From assembly GCF_011927955.1 (NCBI RefSeq), contig NZ_JAATJN010000001.1, positions 2,232,001-2,296,000 of the forward strand: a stretch of DNA of 64,000 nt, written 5' to 3'. The translations under genes were made by a program, and so were the position numbers. Under the pieces are notes generated by a model, which had not been told where the DNA came from, searched no databases, and saw only the letters and a list, made by a program, of their open reading frames with translations. Shown here piece after piece: positions 36,680 to 45,601 of this stretch (positions within the stretch are counted from its first letter, which is position 1; every line of letters starts with the position of its first letter). Origin of the DNA: Brevibacterium marinum. Lineage in GTDB: Bacteria; Actinomycetota; Actinomycetes; Actinomycetales; Brevibacteriaceae.

Positions 36680-36726
36680 GTCACGGGCACCCGATACGGT
36701 GACCCCATGACGACGCACTCCCCACG
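36680..36726 (+). repeat. 47-bp copy of the pentapeptide gene start region
   Basis: Matches 40885-40931 with two substitutions, covering the promoter-proximal bases and first codons of the pentapeptide-repeat gene. It then switches, at the shared bases CCCACG, to the rRNA methyltransferase copy. Confidence 0.9.
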
Positions 36727-36937
36727 ATGTCCACCACCCCTGGGGCACCGGGCTTGATCTCTCCGCCCGCACCACCTGAGTCTTCGGCAACGAGGCCTGG
36801 GGGATGAATGAGAAGGACCTCGAACTCTGCGACTCCTCGGCCGCCGTGCCGATCTACGGGAGGGCAGAGAGTCTCAACCTCGCGACTGCTGCAGGCGTGT
36901 GCATCTACGAGAGTGCTCGCAACCAGCGGATGTGAGG
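36721..36937 (+). pseudogene. 217-bp fragment of the SpoU-type methyltransferase gene
   Basis: Collinear with 34513-34729 without indels, about 95 percent identical, containing motifs 2 and 3 and the stop. One change turns a Trp codon into TGA (ACCTGAGTC for ACCTGGGTC), and there is no start, so it cannot be expressed as a methyltransferase. Confidence 0.92.
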
Positions 36938-36955
36938 GGTCCTGCGGTCTGTATC

Positions 36956-37017
36956 GTTCCACCCCGAGTCAGCATTTCCCTATTGCCTCGGCGCGAAAAC
37001 CTGACGCAAGGTTGAAC
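36956..37017 (-). repeat. 62-bp palindromic element, copy A
   Basis: GTTCCAC, 8 nt, a partly paired inner arm ending AAACCT, 8 nt, then GTTGAAC. Same length and layout as 40785-40846, whose inner sequence (TTTTC-CGCCGAGGCAA-AGGG) is present here in reverse complement. Both are followed by GACAGCG. Confidence 0.8.
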
Positions 37018-37463
37018 GACAGCGTCGAATGGTGCCTGCGCCGCCATCGGCGATCTGCCTGTGAGGGCAAGTGGCGAGTTTTCCACAAGCGAATCGGCTT
37101 GTCTTGCGACGGTGTGCGGCATCGCAGATGCTGGTGACATGTTCGTCTGCCTGAGCACTGCAGAACTCAAAGCAGCCGGCTGGTCGACCTATCAGATCGA
37201 CAGTGCGCTGGCCTGCTGCCTTCGACGAGTGCGGTCGGGGCGATATCTCGTCGCACGACAGTGCCGGAATCCGCTACACGAGCACATCGCTCGGATCGCC
37301 GGTTCCGACATTATTCATCTTCCGGTGGAAACCGCTGGAATGCGGAAATGTCAACGGCCAGTGGGAATTGCCCATGGGCGGCCAGCAGAACTGCCCATAG
37401 GTGGCCACGATTTCTGCCCATCCGAAACTCGTGTCTGGTCGTGGCCACCGGGCTCGATCACCC

Positions 37464-38240
37464 TCAGTTCAAGGCGACCACCCCCGCACCAGAAACAGCC
37501 TGGCTCAACCGAATCGATTCGCCACTGGTCTGAACCAGGTGAGCATGATGAAGGAGGCGATCGACGGTGGCTGTGGCTACGGTCTTGGGCATCAGCTGGT
37601 CAAATGCCGCCGGATGTAGATTCGATGAGATCGCGATCGAGCGTTTCTCATAAGCAGCATCGACAAGCCGATACAGCCCCTCGGCAGCATCCTCGCTGAC
37701 CGGCAGCAACCCGATATCGTCAACGACGACCAGATCGGCTCGCAGCAACCGCTCCACGGTCTTCGTCACCGCATCATCGGGACGATGAGCACGGATCAGC
37801 GCGCCCAAGTCCTCCAACCTCAGCCAGGACACTCGCCCGCCCTCATCAATGATCTTGTGCCCCAGCGCTTCCAGGAAGAACGATTTACCCGTCCCGGCCG
37901 GCCCACACACCGCCAGGTTCTCCTTCCGGGCCACCCACTCCAGTGTCGACAGTGCCTGCTGCGTCGGTGTCGGAATCGATGACACGTCCTCATCCCAGGA
38001 TTCAAACGTCTTGCCCGTGGGGAAACCGGCCTGTTTGCGCCGGTTGGCCAGCATCGCCGCCGACCGGCCACGAGACTCCTCAACCAGAAGGGCCCGCACC
38101 ACTTCGACAGGCTCCCACCGTTGAGCTTTCGCCGTGGCCAGCAGCTCCGGGGCCAGGGTGCGCGCATACGGCATTTTCAGCCGCCGCATCAGCGCCTCGA
38201 CCTCAGCATCCAACACGGGCGTTTCATGAATGATCGCCAT
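37464..38240 (-). CDS. istB: IS21 helper ATPase IstB
   Basis: AAA+ ATPase that assists IstA in target capture, 258 residues from ATG 38240, which overlaps the istA stop (TGATG). Walker A GPAGTGKSFFLEALG near residue 112, Walker B LVVVDDIGLLPVSEDA near 172, and SSNLHPAAFDQLMP with TVDRLLHHAH following. Confidence 0.94.
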   Translation of the reverse strand: MAIIHETPVLDAEVEALMRRLKMPYARTLAPELLATAKAQRWEPVEVVRALLVEESRGRSAAMLANRRKQAGFPTGKTFESWDEDVSSIPTPTQQALSTLEWVARKENLAVCGPAGTGKSFFLEALGHKIIDEGGRVSWLRLEDLGALIRAHRPDDAVTKTVERLLRADLVVVDDIGLLPVSEDAAEGLYRLVDAAYEKRSIAISSNLHPAAFDQLMPKTVATATVDRLLHHAHLVQTSGESIRLSQAVSGAGVVALN

Positions 38241-39820
38241 CACACCTCCCCGCCATCGGCGCTGACCCGCTGATTGCCCATCGCCTGCCACCCGCCGGTG
38301 CCCTGAGCCAGGGAGGACTCTTCATCAGCACTTCGGGCATGCGCATCGACCCGGTTGACCAGCAGTGATGCCACATCACCGGTGGCGAATCGTCCATAGG
38401 CGGCAGCAGTGCCCAACGCCTCGTCGACAACGTCACCGCCGTGCAACCGGGACAACGCCACCGCCTCTGTCATCTTCTGCCGCATCCGCGATGCTCCAAC
38501 CGCGGCAGCCTCTCTCAACCATTCATGCGCGCCATGCCCAATGGCCAGGAACTCTTCTTCGTCCTGATTCTTCGCCCTGATCGCGTAGACTCCCGGCACT
38601 TTCTGGGTGGCATCGGTCGGGAAATGCCGGTCATTGATCTTCGGCGATCCTGGCCGGGCTCGCCCGTGGCGAGCCACTTCCTCAAACCCATCGGATCCTG
38701 GTGCGACGATGACGATCTGTTCACCATCAGCGACTCCCTGCACCCGGACGAAGACCTCGCTGCCCATCAGCGCATGCGGTACCGAGTACTGGCCCGATTC
38801 GAAGGCCACCATCGGCGTATTGGTCGGCACTTTCCGCGACAGGCCGAACGCGATGGTGTGTGCCCGCCCGGGCACCGCATGCATCACCGACCGCTCATCA
38901 TCGACCAGATCGATCGGGCGTCTCTTCGTCACCCGATGCTCTTTCCCATTGACTTCGGTCATGAATGCCTGGCAGGCGGCTTCGAGCTCGGCGAATGAAT
39001 CGTAGCCGTGAAGGAGATTCGTGGCTGTGGGCACCAGATCTGCCTTCGCGATCTGCACTGACCGTTCGACCCCGCCCTTCGACGCGGGATCAGCCGGTTC
39101 ACACGTAAGCACCGTGGCCCCGTAGTACTTGGCGAACGAAACCGTGTCGCGATTGCGCACCGGCACCCCGGCGATGTGCATCGTCGTGACCGTCTTCTCG
39201 TTATCCGTGAGGACATAAGTCGGGATGCCACCGATGAGCCGAAACGTCCGGTCCAGGGCCATGAACACCGATGGCAGCGTCTTGTCCCGCAACGGGATCA
39301 CGACTCGGAATCTCGAAAACGCCAGCCAGGCGATGAATAACACCGTCTTGACTCCCGCGACGACAGGCCCGTCACCATAGTCGTATTGCAGCCATAGCCC
39401 GGGCTCTGCCACCCAGGGCCGATGCACCCGCCGCCCGGCCTTCTCATGGGTGCGTTTCGCTTCGGCGACCGCCCGACGCGTCGACCTCTCCGACCCCGGG
39501 TAGCCGAGCTTGACCAGTCGCTGGTGGACCTTATCGGCTCGGATTCTTCCTCCTGAACGAGTCACGAGTTCGATGACCTTGTCCATGTACGCATCGGTGA
39601 CACGCTCACGTCGGGTTGGTGTTGCCACGGGCCGGCCCCGGTCACGGGCCTGCACGTGGGCTTTGACTGTGTGATGAGAGCATCCCGCCAGTTCCGCGGC
39701 TGCCCGGTACGACCCTGTCGTGTCGAACGCTTCTAGAATTTCCATGATTTCTCCGTCAGACTTCATATGCGGCCCCGGCCCCTCCCGTGGTGATGCTGAT
39801 CGATTAGACACCGTCATCAT
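38240..39820 (-). CDS. istA: IS21 transposase IstA
   Basis: DDE transposase of 526 residues. An N-terminal helix-turn-helix (SYRAAAELAGCSHHTVKAHV) is followed by an rve-type catalytic core: first Asp in LWLQYDYGDG near 145, second in YVLTDNEKTV near 205, Glu in SKGGVERSVQ near 245. Full length and undisturbed. The ATG pair at 39820/39817 leaves the precise start open. Confidence 0.93.
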   Translation of the reverse strand: MMTVSNRSASPREGPGPHMKSDGEIMEILEAFDTTGSYRAAAELAGCSHHTVKAHVQARDRGRPVATPTRRERVTDAYMDKVIELVTRSGGRIRADKVHQRLVKLGYPGSERSTRRAVAEAKRTHEKAGRRVHRPWVAEPGLWLQYDYGDGPVVAGVKTVLFIAWLAFSRFRVVIPLRDKTLPSVFMALDRTFRLIGGIPTYVLTDNEKTVTTMHIAGVPVRNRDTVSFAKYYGATVLTCEPADPASKGGVERSVQIAKADLVPTATNLLHGYDSFAELEAACQAFMTEVNGKEHRVTKRRPIDLVDDERSVMHAVPGRAHTIAFGLSRKVPTNTPMVAFESGQYSVPHALMGSEVFVRVQGVADGEQIVIVAPGSDGFEEVARHGRARPGSPKINDRHFPTDATQKVPGVYAIRAKNQDEEEFLAIGHGAHEWLREAAAVGASRMRQKMTEAVALSRLHGGDVVDEALGTAAAYGRFATGDVASLLVNRVDAHARSADEESSLAQGTGGWQAMGNQRVSADGGEV

Positions 39821-40784
39821 CTCCGAGAAACGGTTCGGGGCCGTGCCCTTGTCACAAGGGCTTCTTCGTGAGTCGGATGGGCAGAAAATATGGCCGCCAC
39901 TGGGCAGTTCTACTGGCCAGGAGTGGGCGATTCTACTGTCCGCCTATGGGCAGTTTTCCATGGCCGCTAACACGGAAACGCGATGAAGACCTGCGCGTTC
40001 TCGTCAGATCGTACGTGGGAGACCTTCCGCCGAGCGCGGTCCTGTCGCACAGAAGCGCCCTCATTGTGCATGGGTTGCCGATCCCCTATTTCGACAGAAA
40101 CGAGTCCGTAGTCGCCGAGGTTGTTCATCCGGCGCACGGAGTCCGCCGGAAGACCCTCCTGATGAGGCGTCGAGAATACGGGGCATCCGATGTGTGCGAG
40201 ATCGACGGAGCGCGAGTGACCTCCCTGTTGCGCACATTGTCTGACATCTCTCGCGACTATCCGCTAACGTTCGCGGTCGCTGTTCTCGACGCGGCCATCC
40301 ACAGTTCTCTGGTGACTTGGCCTCAGATCAGGCTGTACTGCGAAGCACACCCGGTGCGCACGCGCCAGCGTCAGATCGATCAGGCGTTGGCGCTTGCTGA
40401 CGGTCGTCGCGAATCGGTCGCTGAATCCATCTGTGCTGTGCGATTCGTCGAGTTCGCCATTCCTGGATTCGAACCACAGGTGACCATCTGCGATGAGAGC
40501 GGGAAGTTCGTTGCTCGGACCGATTTCGCCAACAAGCTGGCGAAAGTTCTCGCCGAGTTCGATGGTGCTGGAAAGTACCATTTGCCTGGCAGAGACCCGC
40601 GGCAAGAACTCGAATTTGAGCGTCGACGTGAGTACAAGCTGCGGAATCTCGGGTACTCGGTATTTCGCCTCCGCTGGCAGGACCTCTTCTCGGCAGATGT
40701 CTTCCTACGGATCAAAGAACGCGTCACGAGAGCCACAGCGAAAACACCCTGACCCAGTCTGCGGCTGCTCGTCTGCGGCTGCTC

Positions 40785-40846
40785 GTTCAACACCGAGACA
40801 GGTTTTCCCGCCGAGGCAACAGGGCAAACCTGGCCCAGGGTTGAAC
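40785..40846 (+). repeat. 62-bp palindromic element, copy B
   Basis: GTTCAAC, 8 nt, AGGTTT, 20 nt, AAACCT, 8 nt, GTTGAAC: a fully symmetric layout. It starts 33 bp after the AbiEi-like gene and is inverted relative to copy A at 36956-37017. Just before it, CTGCGGCTGCTCGT is repeated in tandem (40759-40786). Confidence 0.85.
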
Positions 40847-40911
40847 GACAGCGAATCAGCGGTTGGTGGAGGAAATGGAGGCATGTCACGGGCACCCGAT
40901 ACGGTGACCCC

Positions 40912-41571
40912 ATGACGACACATTCCCCACGCCCACCGAAGATCACCATGGGCACGCCGATGACCGGTTACCTCGGCGATATCGGGCCCGAAGAGTTCCT
41001 CGAAGGCATGGAGTTCTCCGACCTCGACCCCGCCGAGGTGGATTCCGCCCAGACCACGTTCCTCGACTGCGCCTTGAACCGGATCAATTTCGGCCTCGCC
41101 GAGGCACCTGCAGACTTCACCGGTGCGCGACTCTCGGGCACGACGATCGCGGATTCGAGAGCCGACACGTGGAGCATTCCCCGAGCCAACCTTGTTCACA
41201 CGGAGATCACCGGAACCCGGGTCGGTGCGGGAATCGTCCACGACAGTGTGTGGGAGAAGGTGCGGTTCGAGAACTGCCGCATCTCGTACCTCAACCTGCG
41301 CGGAGCCAAACTCACCGACGTCGAATTCCGCGACTGCGTCATCGACGAGATCGACCTCGACCGTGCCAAAGCGAACAGGGTCTCGTTTCCCGGCTCCACG
41401 GTGGGAGTGTTCCAGTGCGAAGATGCGATGCTGGGCAGTGTGGACCTGCGCGGTCTGCAACCCCACCGGATCTCCGGTATCCATTCGCTGCGCGGTGCCA
41501 CGATCGATGAGATGCAGCTGATGCTCTTCGCCGAACTCTTCGCCCGCGAACTCGGTATCACGGTGGAGTGA
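40912..41571 (+). CDS. Pentapeptide-repeat protein
   Basis: 219 residues, mostly a right-handed quadrilateral beta helix: successive A(D/N)LXX-like units such as DFTGARLSG, RANLVHTEI, NLRGAKLTDVEF and DLDRAKANRV. Cytoplasmic, no signal peptide. Related proteins can mimic DNA and protect gyrase, but nothing here shows that. Its upstream region and first codons are duplicated at 36680-36726. Confidence 0.85.
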   Translation: MTTHSPRPPKITMGTPMTGYLGDIGPEEFLEGMEFSDLDPAEVDSAQTTFLDCALNRINFGLAEAPADFTGARLSGTTIADSRADTWSIPRANLVHTEITGTRVGAGIVHDSVWEKVRFENCRISYLNLRGAKLTDVEFRDCVIDEIDLDRAKANRVSFPGSTVGVFQCEDAMLGSVDLRGLQPHRISGIHSLRGATIDEMQLMLFAELFARELGITVE

Positions 41572-41590
41572 CGGTCGACATGAATCGACG

Positions 41591-42613
41591 CTATTGAACG
41601 GAGGAGCTCATCCGGCAGGTCAGGATGTGCTCAAGATCCTTGATCGCGGCAGCCGCAGTGGCATCCAGAGATGAAGCTCCTCCGAGCAGCGAATAGTCAC
41701 CCATCCGTTTCGTGCTGACATTGACAGCCTTCATGCTTCCTTCAGCCAGCGAGAACGGGTGGCTCTTCGGATAGCACTTGACCTGCACACTCGCGGTGAC
41801 GCGGTCCGAATCGTCCAGTTCGAGGATCCCGACCAGGCGTGGAACGATATCGTGCTGCTTCCAGCAATCAATCTGCTCTTCATTCACATTCTTTACCGAT
41901 TGCCGCGGAACCGATTCGATGGGAATGCCGGCGTTGAATACGGCACGCGCTATGACGACGAGTTTGGCGGCAGTGTCCCAGCCGTCGACGTCGAATTCCG
42001 GCTGAGGTTCTGCGATGCCGCTTTCCTGAGCCTCAGCGACGGCGTCATCCAGATCCCACCCGTGGCGATACATGGTGTCGAGGACGAAGGTCGTGGTGCC
42101 GGTCAGGAGAGCCTCGAAGCGCGTGACTTGGGCCCCTGCGAGGTCATACGTGAGGAAGTCGACGGTCGGCATCGCTGAGGCAGCAGCTCCACTGACTCGG
42201 ACCTGGCGCTCAGCCTCGGCGGCCCGACGATAGATGTCATCGCCGGCGACGACGAGAGCGCCCTTGGACACGCAGATCACGTCCATACTCCCTTCAAGAG
42301 CCGCCTCGAGGTGAGACAGTCCGGGAGCGCCATCGACATAGTTGCTCGGCCCTGCCTCGATCAAGACGTCCGCTTCGAGCTCGTCGAAGAATCTCTGCCC
42401 GGTCAGCCCGGATACGAAGTCAGTGCGTCCCGCAATCCGTTCGCCGGAAATACCGCTGCCATCGATCAGTCCCTCTGTGCTGGCGCTCACCCCAACCACC
42501 CGCACATCGGCATTGAAGCGACGGGCAAACTCCGGGGCTCTTTCCTCGAGGGCACCGCCGATCCTGGACCCCACGTTTCCGACGCCGGTGATGGCCACTC
42601 GCAGTGTTTTCAC
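41591..42613 (-). CDS. Homoserine dehydrogenase-like oxidoreductase without ACT domain
   Basis: 340 residues. An N-terminal Rossmann fold (VAITGVGNVGSRIG) is followed by the homoserine-dehydrogenase catalytic domain (LTGTTTFVLDTMYRHG, AEPQPEFDVDGWDTAAKL). The C-terminal ACT regulatory domain of typical Hom is absent. It lies 56 bp after an acetolactate-synthase-like gene on the same strand. It may be a second, specialised enzyme rather than the threonine-pathway Hom. Confidence 0.8.
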   Translation of the reverse strand: MKTLRVAITGVGNVGSRIGGALEERAPEFARRFNADVRVVGVSASTEGLIDGSGISGERIAGRTDFVSGLTGQRFFDELEADVLIEAGPSNYVDGAPGLSHLEAALEGSMDVICVSKGALVVAGDDIYRRAAEAERQVRVSGAAASAMPTVDFLTYDLAGAQVTRFEALLTGTTTFVLDTMYRHGWDLDDAVAEAQESGIAEPQPEFDVDGWDTAAKLVVIARAVFNAGIPIESVPRQSVKNVNEEQIDCWKQHDIVPRLVGILELDDSDRVTASVQVKCYPKSHPFSLAEGSMKAVNVSTKRMGDYSLLGGASSLDATAAAAIKDLEHILTCRMSSSVQ

Positions 42614-42669
42614 TGATCTCTCCAGCCTTCATTGAGCAGGTCGACATCTTCGTCGGCGGTCCCTGCACC

Positions 42670-44325
42670 CTACCGTTCGTCCAGCGAGGCATGTGCCCGC
42701 TGACTCAGCTCATCGATGAGCACCCGCTCGTTCTCGGAGTAGTCGACGGGCGCCACGACCACGTGCACGCCGCCGGCCGTGAACGCCGACTCGAGCACCT
42801 CGTGCATCTCATCGGGGTTCTCCAGCCGATGCCCGGTCGCCCCGTACGACTCGGCGTAGGCGACGAACTCGGGGTTGCCGAAGGTCAGTCCGTAGTCGGG
42901 CATGCCGTCGACAGCCTGTTTCCATCGGATCATGCCGTAGGAGCTGTCTTCGAGGATGAGGACGACGAGGTCGAGGCCCAGCCGCACCGCCGTCTCCATC
43001 TCCTGACTGTTCATCATGAACCCGCCGTCGCCGACGACCGTCATCACGCGTCGGTCCGGGTGGGTCAGCTTGGCGCCGATGGCCGAGGGGAGCCCGGCCC
43101 CCATGGTCGCCAGCGCATTGTCGAGCAGGAGGGTGTTGGCCCTGGTGGTGCGGTAGTTGCGGGCGAACCAGATCTTGTACATACCGTTGTCGAGGGTGAC
43201 GATGCCGTCCACAGGCATGACCTTGCGAACCTCGGTGACGATGCGCTGCGGGATGAACCGTTCGTCATCGGAGTTCTCTTCGATCTTGGCGAGGATTCCT
43301 TCACGCATCGGCAGCAGTGCCCCTGCATTGGGCACACGACCCACCAGTTCCACGGCAAGGCGTTCGAGGCTGGGCCCCAGATCGCCGACGGTCTCCACCT
43401 GTGGGAAGTAGACCTGTTCGACGACGGCCGCCCGGTAGCCGATGTGGACGACAGTGGGTCCGTCATCGTCCATGGTGAACGGCGGCTTCTCGGTCGTGTC
43501 GTGACCGATGGTGACGATGACGTCGGCCTTTTCGATCGCATCGTGGATGTAGTCGCGGTTCGTCAGTGCCGCTGTTCCCAGGTACAGGTCGGAGGACCCG
43601 GAGACGGATCCTTTGCCCATCTGGGTGGTGAAGTAGGGGACCCGCACCCGGGAGACGAACTTCGACAGGGAATCGGTGCAGTCCGAGCGCGCGGCGTCTG
43701 CTCCGAGCATGAGCAGCGGTCTCTTCGCACCGCGGATCACCGCAGCGGCGGCCTCGACGGCATCGTCGCTGGCCGTTGCCCGTCCCATGCTGTGAGGCTG
43801 GACGAGTTCGTACCGGTCGACCGGCATAGCGGCGATGTCTTCGGGAAGCTCGAGGTGGACGGGTCCCGGCCGTTCGGCCCGGGCGGTGCGGAAGGCTTCC
43901 CTGATCATCGTAGGGATCATCCTCGCCGAGGTGATCTGCTGGCTGACCTTCGTCAGCGGTCTCATCGTGGCCACGGTGTTGACGATCTGGAACCGCGCCT
44001 GCTCCGAGGTGCGGATCCCCTTCTGTCCGGTGATCATGATGACCGGCATCCCGCCGAGGTGGGCATAGGCCGCCCCTGTCGCCAGGTTGAGTGCACCGGG
44101 CCCGAGCGTCGTCAGGCACACGCCTGGTTTGCCGGTCAGACGCCCGTAGGTCGCGGCCATGAAGGCGGCAGCCTGTTCGTGGCGGGTGAGGATCAGGTCG
44201 ATGGACGATTGGCGCAGAGAATCGACGAAGTCGATGTTCTCCTCGCCGGGGATGCCGAAGATGCGTTCGACTCCCTCGTTCTCCAAGGCCCTGACCATGA
44301 CATCGGAAGCTCGCTGAGTCGTCAT
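42670..44325 (-). CDS. Acetolactate synthase-like thiamine-diphosphate enzyme
   Basis: 551 residues with the three ThDP-enzyme domains: Pyr domain with catalytic Glu in RHEQAAAFMAATYGRLTGKPG (shown as HEQAAAFMAATYGRLTG), central domain, and PP domain with metal site GDGGFMMNSQE near 450. Closest in style to AlsS/IlvB large subunits that act without a regulatory subunit. The substrate is uncertain because the family also includes decarboxylases and glyoxylate carboligase. No ilvN is nearby. Confidence 0.85.
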   Translation of the reverse strand: MTTQRASDVMVRALENEGVERIFGIPGEENIDFVDSLRQSSIDLILTRHEQAAAFMAATYGRLTGKPGVCLTTLGPGALNLATGAAYAHLGGMPVIMITGQKGIRTSEQARFQIVNTVATMRPLTKVSQQITSARMIPTMIREAFRTARAERPGPVHLELPEDIAAMPVDRYELVQPHSMGRATASDDAVEAAAAVIRGAKRPLLMLGADAARSDCTDSLSKFVSRVRVPYFTTQMGKGSVSGSSDLYLGTAALTNRDYIHDAIEKADVIVTIGHDTTEKPPFTMDDDGPTVVHIGYRAAVVEQVYFPQVETVGDLGPSLERLAVELVGRVPNAGALLPMREGILAKIEENSDDERFIPQRIVTEVRKVMPVDGIVTLDNGMYKIWFARNYRTTRANTLLLDNALATMGAGLPSAIGAKLTHPDRRVMTVVGDGGFMMNSQEMETAVRLGLDLVVLILEDSSYGMIRWKQAVDGMPDYGLTFGNPEFVAYAESYGATGHRLENPDEMHEVLESAFTAGGVHVVVAPVDYSENERVLIDELSQRAHASLDER

Positions 44326-44391
44326 CCTTCGACACTACATCTTTTGCCATCGCGCTTCGATGGCACAGATCACAGAGGTCCACACCTGAGA

Positions 44392-44444
44392 GCAGCCCTC
44401 GGCAACCCGGCCGCAGCCCTCGGCAACCCGGCCGCAGACCTCGG
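44392..44444. repeat. 21-bp tandem repeat, 2.5 copies
   Basis: Exact units at 44392-44412 and 44413-44433, with a partial third to 44444, between the divergent acetolactate-synthase-like and pheS genes. No function is evident. Confidence 0.8.
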
Positions 44445-44547
44445 GGGTCGACATCATCCGGACGCGTGACCAGGAGCGGTTTCACAGGCGATAGACTTGT
44501 TCGCGGTAGAAGTGCGGTAGAAGTACGGCACCAACGCAGGCACATGA

Positions 44548-45600
<1,053 letters not shown>

Positions 45601-45601
45601 T

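Larger units (their letters stand above)
37349..39972 (-). mobile_element. IS21-family insertion sequence, complete
   Basis: 2624 bp bounded by TGTCAACGGCCA on the left and TGGCCGCTAACA on the right (inverted, TGTTAGCGGCCA). The 6-bp target duplication CGGAAA is present at 37343-37348 and 39973-39978. Subterminal transposase-site repeats of about 23 bp (TATGGGCAGTTCTGCTGGCC type) occur three times at the left and four times at the right. It encodes istA and istB on the minus strand. Intact-looking and probably recent. Confidence 0.95.
37139..40752 (+). pseudogene. AbiEi-like antitoxin / nuclease-fold protein gene interrupted by IS21
   Basis: Two parts, 37139-37348 and 39979-40752, join in frame once the insertion and one CGGAAA are removed, giving 328 residues. 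The N-terminus (LSTAELKAAGWSTYQIDSAL, RRVRSGRYLV) is an AbiEi-type winged helix. The middle (SHRSALIVHGLPIP, ARVTSLLRTLSDISR) is typical of actinobacterial AbiEi-like proteins. The end (EYKLRNLGYSVFRLRWQDLF) resembles a DUF559/Vsr-like fold. No toxin partner gene is adjacent. Disrupted only by the insertion. Confidence 0.85.

Noticed and set aside
42604..44469. 621-codon open frame on the plus strand
   Set aside because: Antisense of the acetolactate-synthase-like gene, which has clear ThDP motifs.
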